From JAPUDQ01 sp964535835 (lineage in GTDB: Bacteria > Patescibacteriota > Saccharimonadia > Saccharimonadales > Saccharimonadaceae): DNA of 50,633 bases. Made by a program: the position numbers and the translations under genes. Shown here piece by piece: positions 42,783-50,557 of this stretch (position 1 is its first letter; each line of letters starts with the position of its first letter). The notes under the pieces are model-generated. The model saw nothing but the letters and a program-made list of their open reading frames with translations. It had not been told where the DNA came from and did no database searches. The stretch spans positions 1 to 50,633 of the forward strand of contig CAZHUZ010000003.1 of assembly GCA_964535835.1 (NCBI GenBank), given 5' to 3'.

Positions 42783-43577
42783 ATGCATAATGGGCAGGGC
42801 TTTACAATTATAGAAGTAATTATATTTATTGCTATTTCCGGTGCTCTTCTAACTTTTGCATTTATCGGTATGGGCTCGTTAGCTCGCCAAGCACGATTTT
42901 CTGATTCGATAACATCTCTCCACAGTACCATCCAGCGTCAATATGAAGAAGTAGCTAATGGTGTTAACACAAGAGCACCTTCTGTTGGATGTTCAGGTAC
43001 TCTTATGCAACCAGGTACTGACGACTGTTTACTGCTAGGTAAGGTTATTACGTTTGAAAAAGATACATCTGTTGTAAAAATCCGCTATGTCACTGGACGA
43101 ATATTGGATGATGATTCGGTCTCTATTACTGATGCTATTCGACAAGCAACCCCTTCTGTCCAAAGTAGTGGCGAGATCTCTTACGAGATTCAATGGGGGG
43201 CGATCGTTAAGGAGGCATCACGCGCTTCATTACCAGTAACGTCACCACCGTTCAGTGATAGCTACAGACCAGGTGATACGACACGCACGCTCATTAATTC
43301 AGTAGCATTTTTGCGAAGCCCGCGCTCTACACAGATTATCCCCTATTACTTCGCGTCTGCTAGTGCTAGCAATTCAGATATCCAGATAGGTTTGAACCGA
43401 GCAGTAGCCGCACCAGATGTAACGGCAGCGGTGACTGCGTCAGTCTGCATTTACAATCCCAAAGAATGGTCGGTTAGTCCACCTCTTGCAGCAGTTGTAT
43501 TTGGCCAGGGGAGAGGGAGTAGCATTATCACTGCAAACTTTATGCCGTCACAAGGTATTGGTGGGGTGTGTGCATGA
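42783..43577 (+). CDS. Minor pilin-like protein 1
   Basis: 264 aa. Very short leader MHNGQG, then FTIIEVIIFIAISGALL (Phe+1, Glu+5), then an alpha-helical spine and a large head with QRQYEEVANGVNT. The head is bigger than in most minor pilins (PilE/FimU ~150 aa). First gene of a coupled set of four: next start overlaps its stop (ATGA at 43574-43577). Possibly part of the tip-priming complex. Confidence 0.85.
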   Translation: MHNGQGFTIIEVIIFIAISGALLTFAFIGMGSLARQARFSDSITSLHSTIQRQYEEVANGVNTRAPSVGCSGTLMQPGTDDCLLLGKVITFEKDTSVVKIRYVTGRILDDDSVSITDAIRQATPSVQSSGEISYEIQWGAIVKEASRASLPVTSPPFSDSYRPGDTTRTLINSVAFLRSPRSTQIIPYYFASASASNSDIQIGLNRAVAAPDVTAAVTASVCIYNPKEWSVSPPLAAVVFGQGRGSSIITANFMPSQGIGGVCA

Positions 43578-44137
43578 AACGATACCACACACATCAGCAG
43601 GGCGATACGATTGTTGAGGTGATTGTCGCCCTAGCGGTTTTTGCGATGGTGACTGCGAGTGTCTTTGCGATTATGCAGCGTGGTAGTATCAGTGCTTATG
43701 ATAGTCTTGAGCGATCGATGGTACGGCTCAGACTCAACTCACAAACTGAATTATTAACTTATTTTAGAGATGCATACACCATAGCATTAGCCAATCATCA
43801 ACCCATTGCTGCTGGCTCACCTGCCGACTTATGGCAAACTATTGTGAGCAAGTCCGATTCAACTCCTCCTACAGTTGCTGATTGCAAGCCGTTTGCATCA
43901 TATTTTTATATTGTACAAAATACTACTACTCATAACTATGAGTTAGGGACAGCACCTTATGAAACAGCCAAGATTCTGCCCGAACCCGGCAAAGGCTTGT
44001 GGTTATATGGTGTGAGGAATACATCGTCAGTTAATAGAAAATTTTATGATTTTTATGCTATGGCATGTTGGAGTACAACCACATCCCAGCAACAAACTAT
44101 GTCATCAATAGTGAGGTTATATGATCCGACACCATAA
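43574..44137 (+). CDS. Minor pilin-like protein 2 (PilV/GspI type)
   Basis: 187 aa from ATG 43574 (GTG 43568 is also in frame); chosen for the ATGA overlap with the preceding gene. Leader KRYHTHQQG, cleavage before DTIVEVIVALAVFAMV (Glu+5 present, unusual Asp+1). GDTIVEVIVAL resembles the PilV/GspI signature. The head contains two Cys. Confidence 0.85.
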   Translation: MKRYHTHQQGDTIVEVIVALAVFAMVTASVFAIMQRGSISAYDSLERSMVRLRLNSQTELLTYFRDAYTIALANHQPIAAGSPADLWQTIVSKSDSTPPTVADCKPFASYFYIVQNTTTHNYELGTAPYETAKILPEPGKGLWLYGVRNTSSVNRKFYDFYAMACWSTTTSQQQTMSSIVRLYDPTP

Positions 44138-44747
44138 TAAAGACGTTCTCCACCATAATAGACGTGGCTTCACCATAATCGAGTTAATGCTTGCAATCGT
44201 CGGAATTGCTTTCCTGCTTTTATTCATACTGTTTGGGATTGTCTATGTGGCAAATCTGTATGCTAAAGGTGTGGCTATGCGTCAGATAAATCAAGCGGGC
44301 CGACAGATAACAGATGAGTTCAGTCGTGCACTTCGCTATGGTTCAACTCCAATTGTTCTGGCCGATAAACATCGTCTCTGCGTGGGAGGAAAAGCATATA
44401 TTTGGAATGAAGATAGCTCTGCTTGGAAAAACACTACAGTCAAGGGAGAAGATATACAACTAGTTGTTGTGGACAACACAGCACCTTGCGATAACCCTGT
44501 GACAACATCACCCTCAAATGATATTCCTTCGAATGCTTTATCACTATTGGGTGATGCTATGGCCGTTCTGAAATTAACAGTCGTTAAGTCATCAAGCGAT
44601 CCGATATACAACATTTCAATCGTGCTTTCTACGGGAGGTGATAACAAACCTATCTTCATCGGGCCAGGATACGGGTGTAGCCCGGTTAATGGACAGCACT
44701 GTGCTTTTGGTGAATTCGAGACTAATGTGTATGCAAGAGGAGGTTAA
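44121..44747 (+). CDS. Minor pilin-like protein 3 (PilW/GspJ type)
   Basis: 208 aa. Leader ending RRG, then FTIIELMLAIVGIAFLLLFI. The body follows the PilW/GspJ layout with QAGRQITDEFSRALRYGSTP. Overlaps the preceding gene by 17 nt with GAGG upstream as ribosome site. Several Cys in the head. Confidence 0.85.
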   Translation: MIRHHNKDVLHHNRRGFTIIELMLAIVGIAFLLLFILFGIVYVANLYAKGVAMRQINQAGRQITDEFSRALRYGSTPIVLADKHRLCVGGKAYIWNEDSSAWKNTTVKGEDIQLVVVDNTAPCDNPVTTSPSNDIPSNALSLLGDAMAVLKLTVVKSSSDPIYNISIVLSTGGDNKPIFIGPGYGCSPVNGQHCAFGEFETNVYARGG

Positions 44748-44751
44748 GCTT

Positions 44752-45885
44752 GTGAGTAATAAGTACCAGATGTCATCAGGAATGGTTTCGATATTGACGG
44801 TGATATTTTTTATTATATTCATAACGATATTGTCTGTTAGCTTTATTAAAATTATGGCAGATGAACAGCGTCAATCGATTGATAATGATTTATCTGCTAG
44901 TGCCTTTGCAGCTGCCCAAAGTGGAATCGAAGACGCTAAACGGGTTATAGCCTATTGTGCCAATCCGACTGATCCAGCAGATATACCTGCATGCCAAAGT
45001 GCACTGCAAAGCGGTAATGGCGCTGGTAATTGCGGTGTATTTGTTGACGGCAGTAGTGGCATGAACGGTTTGCGCAGTAAGCTCGGCATCAAGCTATCAG
45101 CTGATGGAAAAGAAGTCGTTGTTGGCGCAGATGATGGGCAATTTGCCCAGTATTACACTTGTTTAATGATTTCATTCAACACCTCTAATGTTAAATTGGA
45201 TGTGACGGAAGGCAAGAGCCAAATCCAAGAGCTGCTAGGCAGTGCTGGTTTTGACCAGTTAGATATTGCGTGGGAAGATCAAAATAGTAACTATGCTATT
45301 CGTCCAGCATCGACACTACTTCCCGTCAGCAGTCAGTGGCGTGTTGGTACCACAGCAATCCCGCCAATTTTACGGTTACATTTTATTCCCTACACACAAC
45401 CGATCGACGTGAACTTAACTGAGTCAGCTTCACGAACTATCTTTTTGTCACCTGCTAGCAATCCTTCAGCGGGTAGTTTGAGTATTGATGCTCGTGGTGG
45501 AGTGGGAGATCTGCGCAGTAGTCTTGCGGCACCTATTATTTATAGTGGTTGCGATGTTACGGTAGGGTATAAATGTACTACGAGTGTGGCTGGTTTTGAT
45601 ACAACCAAGCGATATTTTGTGAGAGCCTCGTTACTCTATGGTGCTAATAGCACAGTCACAATAACGCCAAAACTAGCTGGTAATCCCGTCATGCTAAATG
45701 GTGCTCAACCCAAAATAGATGTTACTGGACGCGCCAGTGATGTCTATCGACGCATTGAATCCAGGGTAGCTTTTCAGGCTCCTGGGGCTATCTTTCCTGA
45801 ATATGCTCTCGAAAGTACCTCGCCTGTTTGCAAGCGCATGGTAGTGACTAATAGCGCTGCGACGACCAGCTTTAACTGTCCATAA
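44752..45885 (+). CDS. PilX-like pilus protein
   Basis: 377 aa. The frame is open from 44638, but GAGGAGG at 44737-44743 puts the start at GTG 44752, giving SNKYQMSSGMVSILTVIFF. One N-terminal hydrophobic helix without a Gly-Phe cleavage site, then DNDLSASAFAAAQSGIEDAK, the PilX N-terminal pattern (SAxAAAxSGxExA). The head (~300 residues) is beta-rich and has Cys near the end. Last gene of the minor pilin set. Confidence 0.82.
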   Translation: MSNKYQMSSGMVSILTVIFFIIFITILSVSFIKIMADEQRQSIDNDLSASAFAAAQSGIEDAKRVIAYCANPTDPADIPACQSALQSGNGAGNCGVFVDGSSGMNGLRSKLGIKLSADGKEVVVGADDGQFAQYYTCLMISFNTSNVKLDVTEGKSQIQELLGSAGFDQLDIAWEDQNSNYAIRPASTLLPVSSQWRVGTTAIPPILRLHFIPYTQPIDVNLTESASRTIFLSPASNPSAGSLSIDARGGVGDLRSSLAAPIIYSGCDVTVGYKCTTSVAGFDTTKRYFVRASLLYGANSTVTITPKLAGNPVMLNGAQPKIDVTGRASDVYRRIESRVAFQAPGAIFPEYALESTSPVCKRMVVTNSAATTSFNCP

Positions 45886-45898
45886 TAGCGCTATTATG
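45881..45898. terminator. Palindrome spanning two convergent stop codons
   Basis: CATAATAGCGCTATTATG is a perfect 18-bp palindrome; it contains the stop of the PilX-like gene and of the xer gene. Short stem with no separate T-run. Confidence 0.5.
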
Positions 45899-46820
45899 TG
45901 TTATGACGATGAAATCGCTGGTGAATCTCTTTGAGATGGAGGTCAGTTACGTGTGTATAAACTTGGGTCGTTGCTATGTTGCTATGCCCAAGCATACTTT
46001 GCACACTTCGCAGATCCGCACCATTCATCAGAAGATCAGTCGCAAAACTATGGCGCATGGTGTGCGGTGAAACATGTTTGGTGATGCCAGCGACGCGGGC
46101 GTATTTACTAACGATGCGCTGGACTGAGCGAGCAGTTAGGCGTAGGAATTCGCCTCGTGTATCGCCTTCGAGATTGCCACTATAGCGGATAAATAGGGGA
46201 ATAGCTTCATCGCGACGCGTTTTGAGGTACTCAGCGAGCCACTCGCTAGCCTCTGGGCTGACGAATACCGGTCGATCTTTTTGGCCTTTACCACGAACAC
46301 TAAATTCTCCTCGAGCGAGGTTGATATGATCACGATTTAGGTTAACAAGTTCTGAAACACGCAGCCCAGAGCTAAAAAGTAGCTCAACTATGGCGCGATC
46401 ACGTAGGCCAATAGCATTATCTGTCTTGATAGCATTGATGAGCCGAGTAACTTCATCGGTCGAGAGAAACGATACTTGTTTGCGGCGTACTTTTGGCAAT
46501 TCTATTTTTTCTGGAGTGAGCGTTTTTATATCTCGCTTTGAACAATATGCCAAAAAACTACGAAGAGCTATCAAATGGTAGCTTTGTGTGAGGGTGCTGA
46601 GGGTACCGCCATCAGCAGTTTGGTAGCGGTTGAGCCATAAACGCCATTTTCGCACCAGCTCAGCGTTGAGGGTCGAGATCGGTTCATCTCCGGCAAACTC
46701 AATCAAGCGCTGGAGGTATAAGTAGTAGTTTTCGGCAGTTTTTTGGCTACGACCACGTTCTACCTCTATATGCTCGATAAAATCACTTATGAGCTCAGAA
46801 AAATATTGTGTTGCTACCAT
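45894..46820 (-). CDS. xerC: Tyrosine recombinase, XerC/XerD type
   Basis: 308 aa, usual size. N-terminal SAM-like core-binding domain (SDFIEHIEVERGRSQKTAEN), catalytic domain with Arg in SSGLRVSELVNL, Lys in VRGKGQKDRPV, HTMRHSFAT (His, Arg), and GHSNIATTQVYTHV with the nucleophilic Tyr. Resolves chromosome dimers with FtsK (21405). No second Xer gene is in the window, so it may act alone (XerH/XerS-like). It could also act on foreign elements, but no phage or transposon genes adjoin. Confidence 0.93.
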   Translation of the reverse strand: MVATQYFSELISDFIEHIEVERGRSQKTAENYYLYLQRLIEFAGDEPISTLNAELVRKWRLWLNRYQTADGGTLSTLTQSYHLIALRSFLAYCSKRDIKTLTPEKIELPKVRRKQVSFLSTDEVTRLINAIKTDNAIGLRDRAIVELLFSSGLRVSELVNLNRDHINLARGEFSVRGKGQKDRPVFVSPEASEWLAEYLKTRRDEAIPLFIRYSGNLEGDTRGEFLRLTARSVQRIVSKYARVAGITKHVSPHTMRHSFATDLLMNGADLRSVQSMLGHSNIATTQVYTHVTDLHLKEIHQRFHRHNT

Positions 46821-46826
46821 ATGCCC

Positions 46827-46832
46827 ATCATA
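46827..46832 (-). promoter_or_regulatory. -10 box of the xer gene
   Basis: TATGAT on the minus strand, 6 nt before the ATG at 46820. Confidence 0.55.
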
Positions 46833-46941
46833 AGACTTTTTTCATTATTTTGCGACATTATAACCTCGTATTTGTCATGGACAACTAAATAAGCCATATT
46901 ATACAAAAATTTATGTTAACAGGGATTGGTAAAGGCTAGGT

Positions 46942-46947
46942 TATAAT
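46942..46947 (+). promoter_or_regulatory. -10 box of uppP
   Basis: TATAAT, 7 nt before ATG 46955. Confidence 0.6.
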
Positions 46948-46954
46948 AGGGGAA

Positions 46955-47749
46955 ATGAGTATTATTGAATCAATTGTATTGGGTGCTATCCAGGGGTTGA
47001 CGGAGTTTATTCCGATTTCTAGTTCCGGCCATCTAGTCATCGCGCAGTATTTTATGAGCGGTGCGAGCGAGCATCTGTTTCTGGAATGGATAAATGTCGG
47101 TACGGTGTTGGCGCTTATCATCTATTTCCACAAACGAATCATAGATATAATTACAACGATAATCACCAAAAGAGATTACCGACTTGCAAAAAATATTGTG
47201 ATTGCGATGTTGCCAGCAGGGGTGTCAGGATTTTTGTTGGCTGATTTTATCGAAGGCAATGCGTTTTTTAGCAGCCCTTGGGTGGTTGCGGTGACTCTAG
47301 CTGTCGTCGGTATACTCCTCATTATTGTTGATAAATTACCACACTTGAGTCACATAAAGCACAACGCAGAGTTGCCCAAGAGCAGGGCGCTGACGATCGG
47401 TCTTGCTCAGGTACTAGCACTTATACCGGGTACTTCACGTTCAGGGAGTACGATTATAGCTGGACGTTTGATGGGACTAAGCGCCGCTAGGGCGGCGGAA
47501 TTTAGTTTTTTGGTATCGATCCCTATCATGTGTGGTGTCATAGCAAAACTTTTCGTTAAATCATCTGACCGAAGTTATTTACTCGATAATTTCACCCCAT
47601 TACTGGTTGGCAATATTGTGGCGTTGATCACCGGCCTCATCGCCGTCGGCTTTTTAATGCGCTATCTCGAAAAACACCCACTCAGTATTTTTGGCTGGTA
47701 TCGTATCGGCCTCTCAGTAGTCCTCATCTGTGTACTTCTGTTACAATAG
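46955..47749 (+). CDS. uppP: Undecaprenyl-diphosphatase
   Basis: 264 aa. Recycles undecaprenyl pyrophosphate to the monophosphate lipid carrier for peptidoglycan and other polymers; also known as BacA. Signature motifs: GAIQGLTEFIPISSSGHLVI (catalytic Glu and Ser region) and PGTSRSGSTI. About seven membrane segments. Usual length ~265-275. Confidence 0.97.
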   Translation: MSIIESIVLGAIQGLTEFIPISSSGHLVIAQYFMSGASEHLFLEWINVGTVLALIIYFHKRIIDIITTIITKRDYRLAKNIVIAMLPAGVSGFLLADFIEGNAFFSSPWVVAVTLAVVGILLIIVDKLPHLSHIKHNAELPKSRALTIGLAQVLALIPGTSRSGSTIIAGRLMGLSAARAAEFSFLVSIPIMCGVIAKLFVKSSDRSYLLDNFTPLLVGNIVALITGLIAVGFLMRYLEKHPLSIFGWYRIGLSVVLICVLLLQ

Positions 47750-47779
47750 GAACAAAGGAACTAATCAAAGGAGCTATTA

Positions 47780-48295
47780 ATGGAACGTACGCTTATCGTA
47801 TTTAAACCTGATGCAGTACAACGAGCAATTATTGGTGAGATTATCACACGATTTGAGAGGGCAGGACTTACGATTGTTGGTATGAAGATGGTGTCGCCTG
47901 GTGAAGATCATTTCCGTAAGCACTACGAGGGGATTGGTAAGCTTATATCAAGGCGTGGCGAGGATATTTATAACGTGACGCTTGCTGCAATGTCTGAGTC
48001 GCCTGTGATCGCGGTAGTACTTGAGGGAATCGATGTTGTTGAGCATGTACGTAAGATGGTGGGTGCAACTGACCCTAAAGATTCACAACCCGGAACGATT
48101 CGTGGTGATTACACACATATTAGCCGCGCGTATGCGATCGAAAATGACATGACGTTACCAAATATCATTCATGCTTCTGCAGATGTATCAGAGGCAGACC
48201 AAGAAATTCCTCTCTGGTTCAGTGAAGCTGAATTACATGAATATGCTGTCCCAACTCGTCAGACAATTCATGGACGCAAACCTATTAAGAAATAG
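47780..48295 (+). CDS. ndk: Nucleoside diphosphate kinase
   Basis: 171 aa. Transfers phosphate from ATP to NDPs via a phospho-His. Starts MERTLIVFKPDAVQR; the active site is in NIIHASAD with His131, with PGTIRGDY before it and EIPLWFSEAEL after it. It is ~25-30 residues longer than the common ~140-150 aa, through an insert after PGTIRGD (YTHISRAYAIENDM) and a longer C-terminus. GGAGC Shine-Dalgarno lies 8 nt upstream. Cotranscription with uppP is possible. Confidence 0.96.
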   Translation: MERTLIVFKPDAVQRAIIGEIITRFERAGLTIVGMKMVSPGEDHFRKHYEGIGKLISRRGEDIYNVTLAAMSESPVIAVVLEGIDVVEHVRKMVGATDPKDSQPGTIRGDYTHISRAYAIENDMTLPNIIHASADVSEADQEIPLWFSEAELHEYAVPTRQTIHGRKPIKK

Positions 48296-48302
48296 TCTGA
48301 GA

Positions 48303-48308
48303 TATAAT
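48303..48308 (+). promoter_or_regulatory. -10 box before the 5' tRNA-Arg part
   Basis: TATAAT, 10 nt before the tRNA part at 48319; the same spacing precedes the complete tRNA (48506-48511). Confidence 0.65.
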
Positions 48309-48318
48309 AATCCTACGT

Positions 48319-48376
48319 GTCCCCGTAGTTCAACGGATAGAATAACTCCGATCCTTTGCGAGCAGATATTGGTTCG
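48319..48376 (+). pseudogene. Displaced 5' part of tRNA-Arg
   Basis: Matches the complete tRNA (48522-48577) over acceptor 5' strand, D arm and up to TTGGTTCG in the T arm, except for the anticodon arm. There CTCCGTCCTAAGGAG becomes CTCCGATCCTTTGCGAG, two bases longer, which breaks the anticodon stem. After 48376 the T-loop and 3' acceptor strand are missing. Confidence 0.75.
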
Positions 48377-48521
48377 TGAAGCGCCGACCCTCTCGCAGTC
48401 CACTGGTAAGTGGACGAGAACGGGTCAAGCGGAAATAACGAGCATCTGCCTGCGGCTGAGCGGAGTGCCTGACAGTCGACGACTGGAAGCGAATCCAACG
48501 TGCGCTATAATAAACCTACAT
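48377..48521 (+). other. Structured spacer within the tRNA-Arg locus
   Basis: Contains GTCCACT (48398) / AGTGGAC (48409) inside GACCC (48386) / GGGTC (48422), and CAGTC/GACTG near 48470. CGAATCCAA (48490-48498) can pair with TTGGTTCG at 48369, closing the whole spacer. It ends with TATAAT (48506-48511). No credible coding frame seen. Part of the gene-free stretch 48296-48787. Confidence 0.6.
48506..48511 (+). promoter_or_regulatory. -10 box of the complete tRNA-Arg
   Basis: TATAAT, 10 nt upstream of the mature 5' end. Confidence 0.65.
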
Positions 48522-48596
48522 GTCCCCGTAGTTCAACGGATAGAATAACTCCGTCCTAAGGAGCAGATATTGGTTCGATTCCAGTCGGGGATACCA
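48522..48596 (+). tRNA. tRNA-Arg (anticodon CCT)
   Basis: 75 nt with encoded CCA. Acceptor GTCCCCG/CGGGGAT (G-T at the first pair), D arm GTTC/GAAT, anticodon loop GTCCTAA (CCT reads AGG), T arm ATTGG-TTCGATT-CCAGT. The anticodon stem has one A-C mismatch at its outer end. Confidence 0.93.
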
Positions 48597-48635
48597 ACGC
48601 CTCTAATTATACGAAGTATGATTAGAGGCGTTGGT
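48593..48635 (+). terminator. Long hairpin starting in the tRNA-Arg CCA end
   Basis: ACCAACGCCTCTAATTATAC, loop GAA, reverse complement with one T-G pair (20 bp). The stem takes in the CCA end, so it could act as terminator or as a processing signal. The following TTGGTT can instead pair with AACCAA near 48656, giving two exclusive folds. Confidence 0.55.
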
Positions 48636-48744
48636 TACTCTCGGCACGAGAGTACGAACCAATAGGGGCGGTGTAGCGAGCAAGGGAACGCGAGAGCTTG
48701 CTCTCGACCCGTTGTGAGCGGAAAAGTCCGCGCTAGCGGACGCT
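48636..48744 (+). other. Second structured spacer in the tRNA-Arg locus
   Basis: Holds ACTCTCG/CGAGAGT, CGAGAGC/GCTCTCG and TCCGC/GCGGA stems, and GACCCGTT, which is complementary to AACGGGTC in the first spacer (48419-48426). No coding frame seen. Confidence 0.55.
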
Positions 48745-48762
48745 TTCCAGTCGGGGATACCA
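48745..48762 (+). pseudogene. Displaced 3' part of tRNA-Arg
   Basis: TTCCAGTCGGGGATACCA is identical to the last 18 nt of the complete tRNA (48579-48596), with the CCA end, but without any tRNA body in front of it. Confidence 0.8.
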
Positions 48763-48774
48763 TGTTAATCGTTG

Positions 48775-48780
48775 TATAAT
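48775..48780 (+). promoter_or_regulatory. -10 box of the PH-domain gene
   Basis: TATAAT, 7 nt before ATG 48788. Confidence 0.6.
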
Positions 48781-48787
48781 AAATACC

Positions 48788-49339
48788 ATGAAGCAATTTG
48801 AGGGTCAGCACGATGACGAAGAAGTTCTCTTTGTGTTTCGTCGTCATATCATCGCTATGCGAAAAGGCTTTTATCTCCTCTTGATCCCATTTTTGATTAT
48901 GTCGTTGCCGGCACTCATTATCCCAATGCTGCCATACGACAAGCTCCCAGAGTGGTGGCAAGACCCACTCAACCTCATGCTGTTGTCCTTGATAGGTCTT
49001 GGCATCGGGGCGATATTATTCGCATACCAGTGGATGGGATGGTATTACAGCGTGTTTATTGTGACCAATATGCGGCTGCGGCAACTCACACAAAATACTA
49101 TTTTTGGTAAAAAGGTTATCGACCTTGGACTAACGAAAATCCAGAATATCAGCTATACTATTGATGGCTTTACTGCGGATGTACTCGGTTATGGCACTAT
49201 CGTCGTTCAGACATATGTTGGTGACTTAGTGCTCGATCGTATTCACCATCCCGAAGAAGTCCACAATAAATTACAGGAAGCCGTTCGTACGGCTCACAAA
49301 GGTGGGGACCTAGAGCAAGATGAAATCGATAAACGTTAA
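48788..49339 (+). CDS. Membrane protein with bacterial PH domain
   Basis: 183 aa. Cytoplasmic start, two membrane segments (~31-53 and ~70-93), then a bPH_2-type domain: YYSVFIVTNMRLRQLTQNTIFGKK and VIDLGLTKIQNISYTIDG (read in parts), the usual ITNxRL and L..I..I pattern. Such proteins sit in the membrane in many bacteria; the role is unclear. The last 20 nt overlap the next gene, so they are coupled. Confidence 0.85.
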   Translation: MKQFEGQHDDEEVLFVFRRHIIAMRKGFYLLLIPFLIMSLPALIIPMLPYDKLPEWWQDPLNLMLLSLIGLGIGAILFAYQWMGWYYSVFIVTNMRLRQLTQNTIFGKKVIDLGLTKIQNISYTIDGFTADVLGYGTIVVQTYVGDLVLDRIHHPEEVHNKLQEAVRTAHKGGDLEQDEIDKR

Positions 49340-50378
49340 GAAACATATCTCCAAGCTCAAACGAACCAAACCGACCGAACAAAAGCTAGATAGCCGTATC
49401 ACGAATGAGACAGTTGCAGAACATCGTGAGCAGATTATCGCTGGTGGTCGTCGTTTTAAATACCCCGTCCAATATTCACGTCACAAACTAGTAATTAATT
49501 CTTTACTGATAGGGCTTGGGGCGATTGTTTTGGCGGCAGTTTTGTTTTGGTGGCAGCTATACCAGGTGCAAGACAGCTCTAAATTTATGTATCGTTTGAC
49601 GCAAATAATTCCAGTGCCGATTGCTACGGTAGATGGTGAAAATGTCCACTACAGCGATTACCTCAAACGGTTTCGTAGTAGTATTCATTATTTGCAGGAA
49701 CAGGTCAATCTAAATCCTTCTACCAAAGATGGCCACAATGAAGTGGAATATCGCAAGCGTCTCGAGCTCGACAATGCTATCCGTGATGCCTATGCGACTA
49801 AACTTGCACGTGAGGCAAAGGTGTCAGTCAGTGACAACGAGGTGAATTCATTTATCACGGCTGATTTGCGATCAAAAAAGGTCACTGCCAGAACGTATGA
49901 AAAAACTGTTCTCAATGCATTTTATGACTGGTCGATGGCAGACTATCGTAGCGTTGTGCGAGCTGAACTACTCAGGCGCAAAGTATCGTTTACGATAGAC
50001 GCTACCGCCAAACAAAAAGCAGACCGTATTATGGCCGCTCTACGTGCTCCAGGTGCTGATTTTGCGGCGATCGCCAAGGCTGAATCGGATGACCAGGTGA
50101 CAAAGGCGAACGGTGGTGATACGGGGGATATCCCTCTCAAGTCTCTCGATAGCAATGGTGTTATAGCAGCCGCTAACAAGTTAACTCCTGGCCAGATGAC
50201 AGAACTCATTTACGGCACGGATGGGTACTATATAGCAAAACTTACTTCAAAATCAGCAACTACTATACGATATCAGGTTATAAAGATCTCTGTTGGGGAA
50301 TTTGAAAAACGACTTGAAGCGGCCAAAAAAGCCGGCAAAATCAAAGAGTATATTCGCGTCGCTGAACAGAAATCCTAG
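49320..50378 (+). CDS. Parvulin-type peptidyl-prolyl isomerase, membrane-anchored
   Basis: 352 aa. Basic cytoplasmic N-terminus of ~60 residues, one membrane anchor (~61-80), a SurA/PrsA-type helical chaperone domain (~100-240) and a rotamase domain (~235-325: GADFAAIAKAESDD, GGDTGDIPLKSL, LTPGQMTELIYGTDGYYIAKL in parts). Works outside the membrane, helping folding of exported proteins such as the surface proteins and pilins of this window. No lipobox is seen, unlike PrsA. Confidence 0.9.
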   Translation: MKSINVKKHISKLKRTKPTEQKLDSRITNETVAEHREQIIAGGRRFKYPVQYSRHKLVINSLLIGLGAIVLAAVLFWWQLYQVQDSSKFMYRLTQIIPVPIATVDGENVHYSDYLKRFRSSIHYLQEQVNLNPSTKDGHNEVEYRKRLELDNAIRDAYATKLAREAKVSVSDNEVNSFITADLRSKKVTARTYEKTVLNAFYDWSMADYRSVVRAELLRRKVSFTIDATAKQKADRIMAALRAPGADFAAIAKAESDDQVTKANGGDTGDIPLKSLDSNGVIAAANKLTPGQMTELIYGTDGYYIAKLTSKSATTIRYQVIKISVGEFEKRLEAAKKAGKIKEYIRVAEQKS

Positions 50379-50392
50379 TTTGAAACACTTTC

Positions 50393-50470
50393 TGGCGGGC
50401 CCGACCGGATTCGAACCGGCGATCTCCTCCGTGACAGGGAGGCGTGATAGGCCAGCTTCACTACGAGCCC
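50393..50470 (-). tRNA. tRNA-Asp (anticodon GTC)
   Basis: 78 nt on the minus strand with encoded CCA. Acceptor GGGCTCG/CGGGCCC, anticodon arm CCTCC-CTGTCAC-GGAGG, T arm GCCGG-TTCGAAT-CCGGT. Confidence 0.95.
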
Positions 50471-50541
50471 ATCAGAAAGGGTTTCAAAGACTAAATCATC
50501 TTAGCAAATTTTAATTACATGCGCAACAGGGGCCAGATTTG

Positions 50542-50547
50542 CTATAC
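50542..50547 (+). promoter_or_regulatory. -10 box of tRNA-Thr
   Basis: TATACT, 10 nt before the mature 5' end at 50558, the same spacing as for both tRNA-Arg parts. Confidence 0.6.
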
Positions 50548-50557
50548 TATTTGATGT

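Noticed and set aside
45894..46820. Integrase of a mobile element that created the tRNA-Arg repeats
   Set aside because: The protein has the features of housekeeping XerC/D and lies 1.5 kb away beside core genes; no element genes lie between.
48319..48762. Group I intron or tmRNA at the tRNA-Arg locus
   Set aside because: The exon order is wrong for an intron, because the 5' part already contains sequence beyond the anticodon. I see no group I core elements, no tmRNA tag frame and no Ala-type G-U pair.
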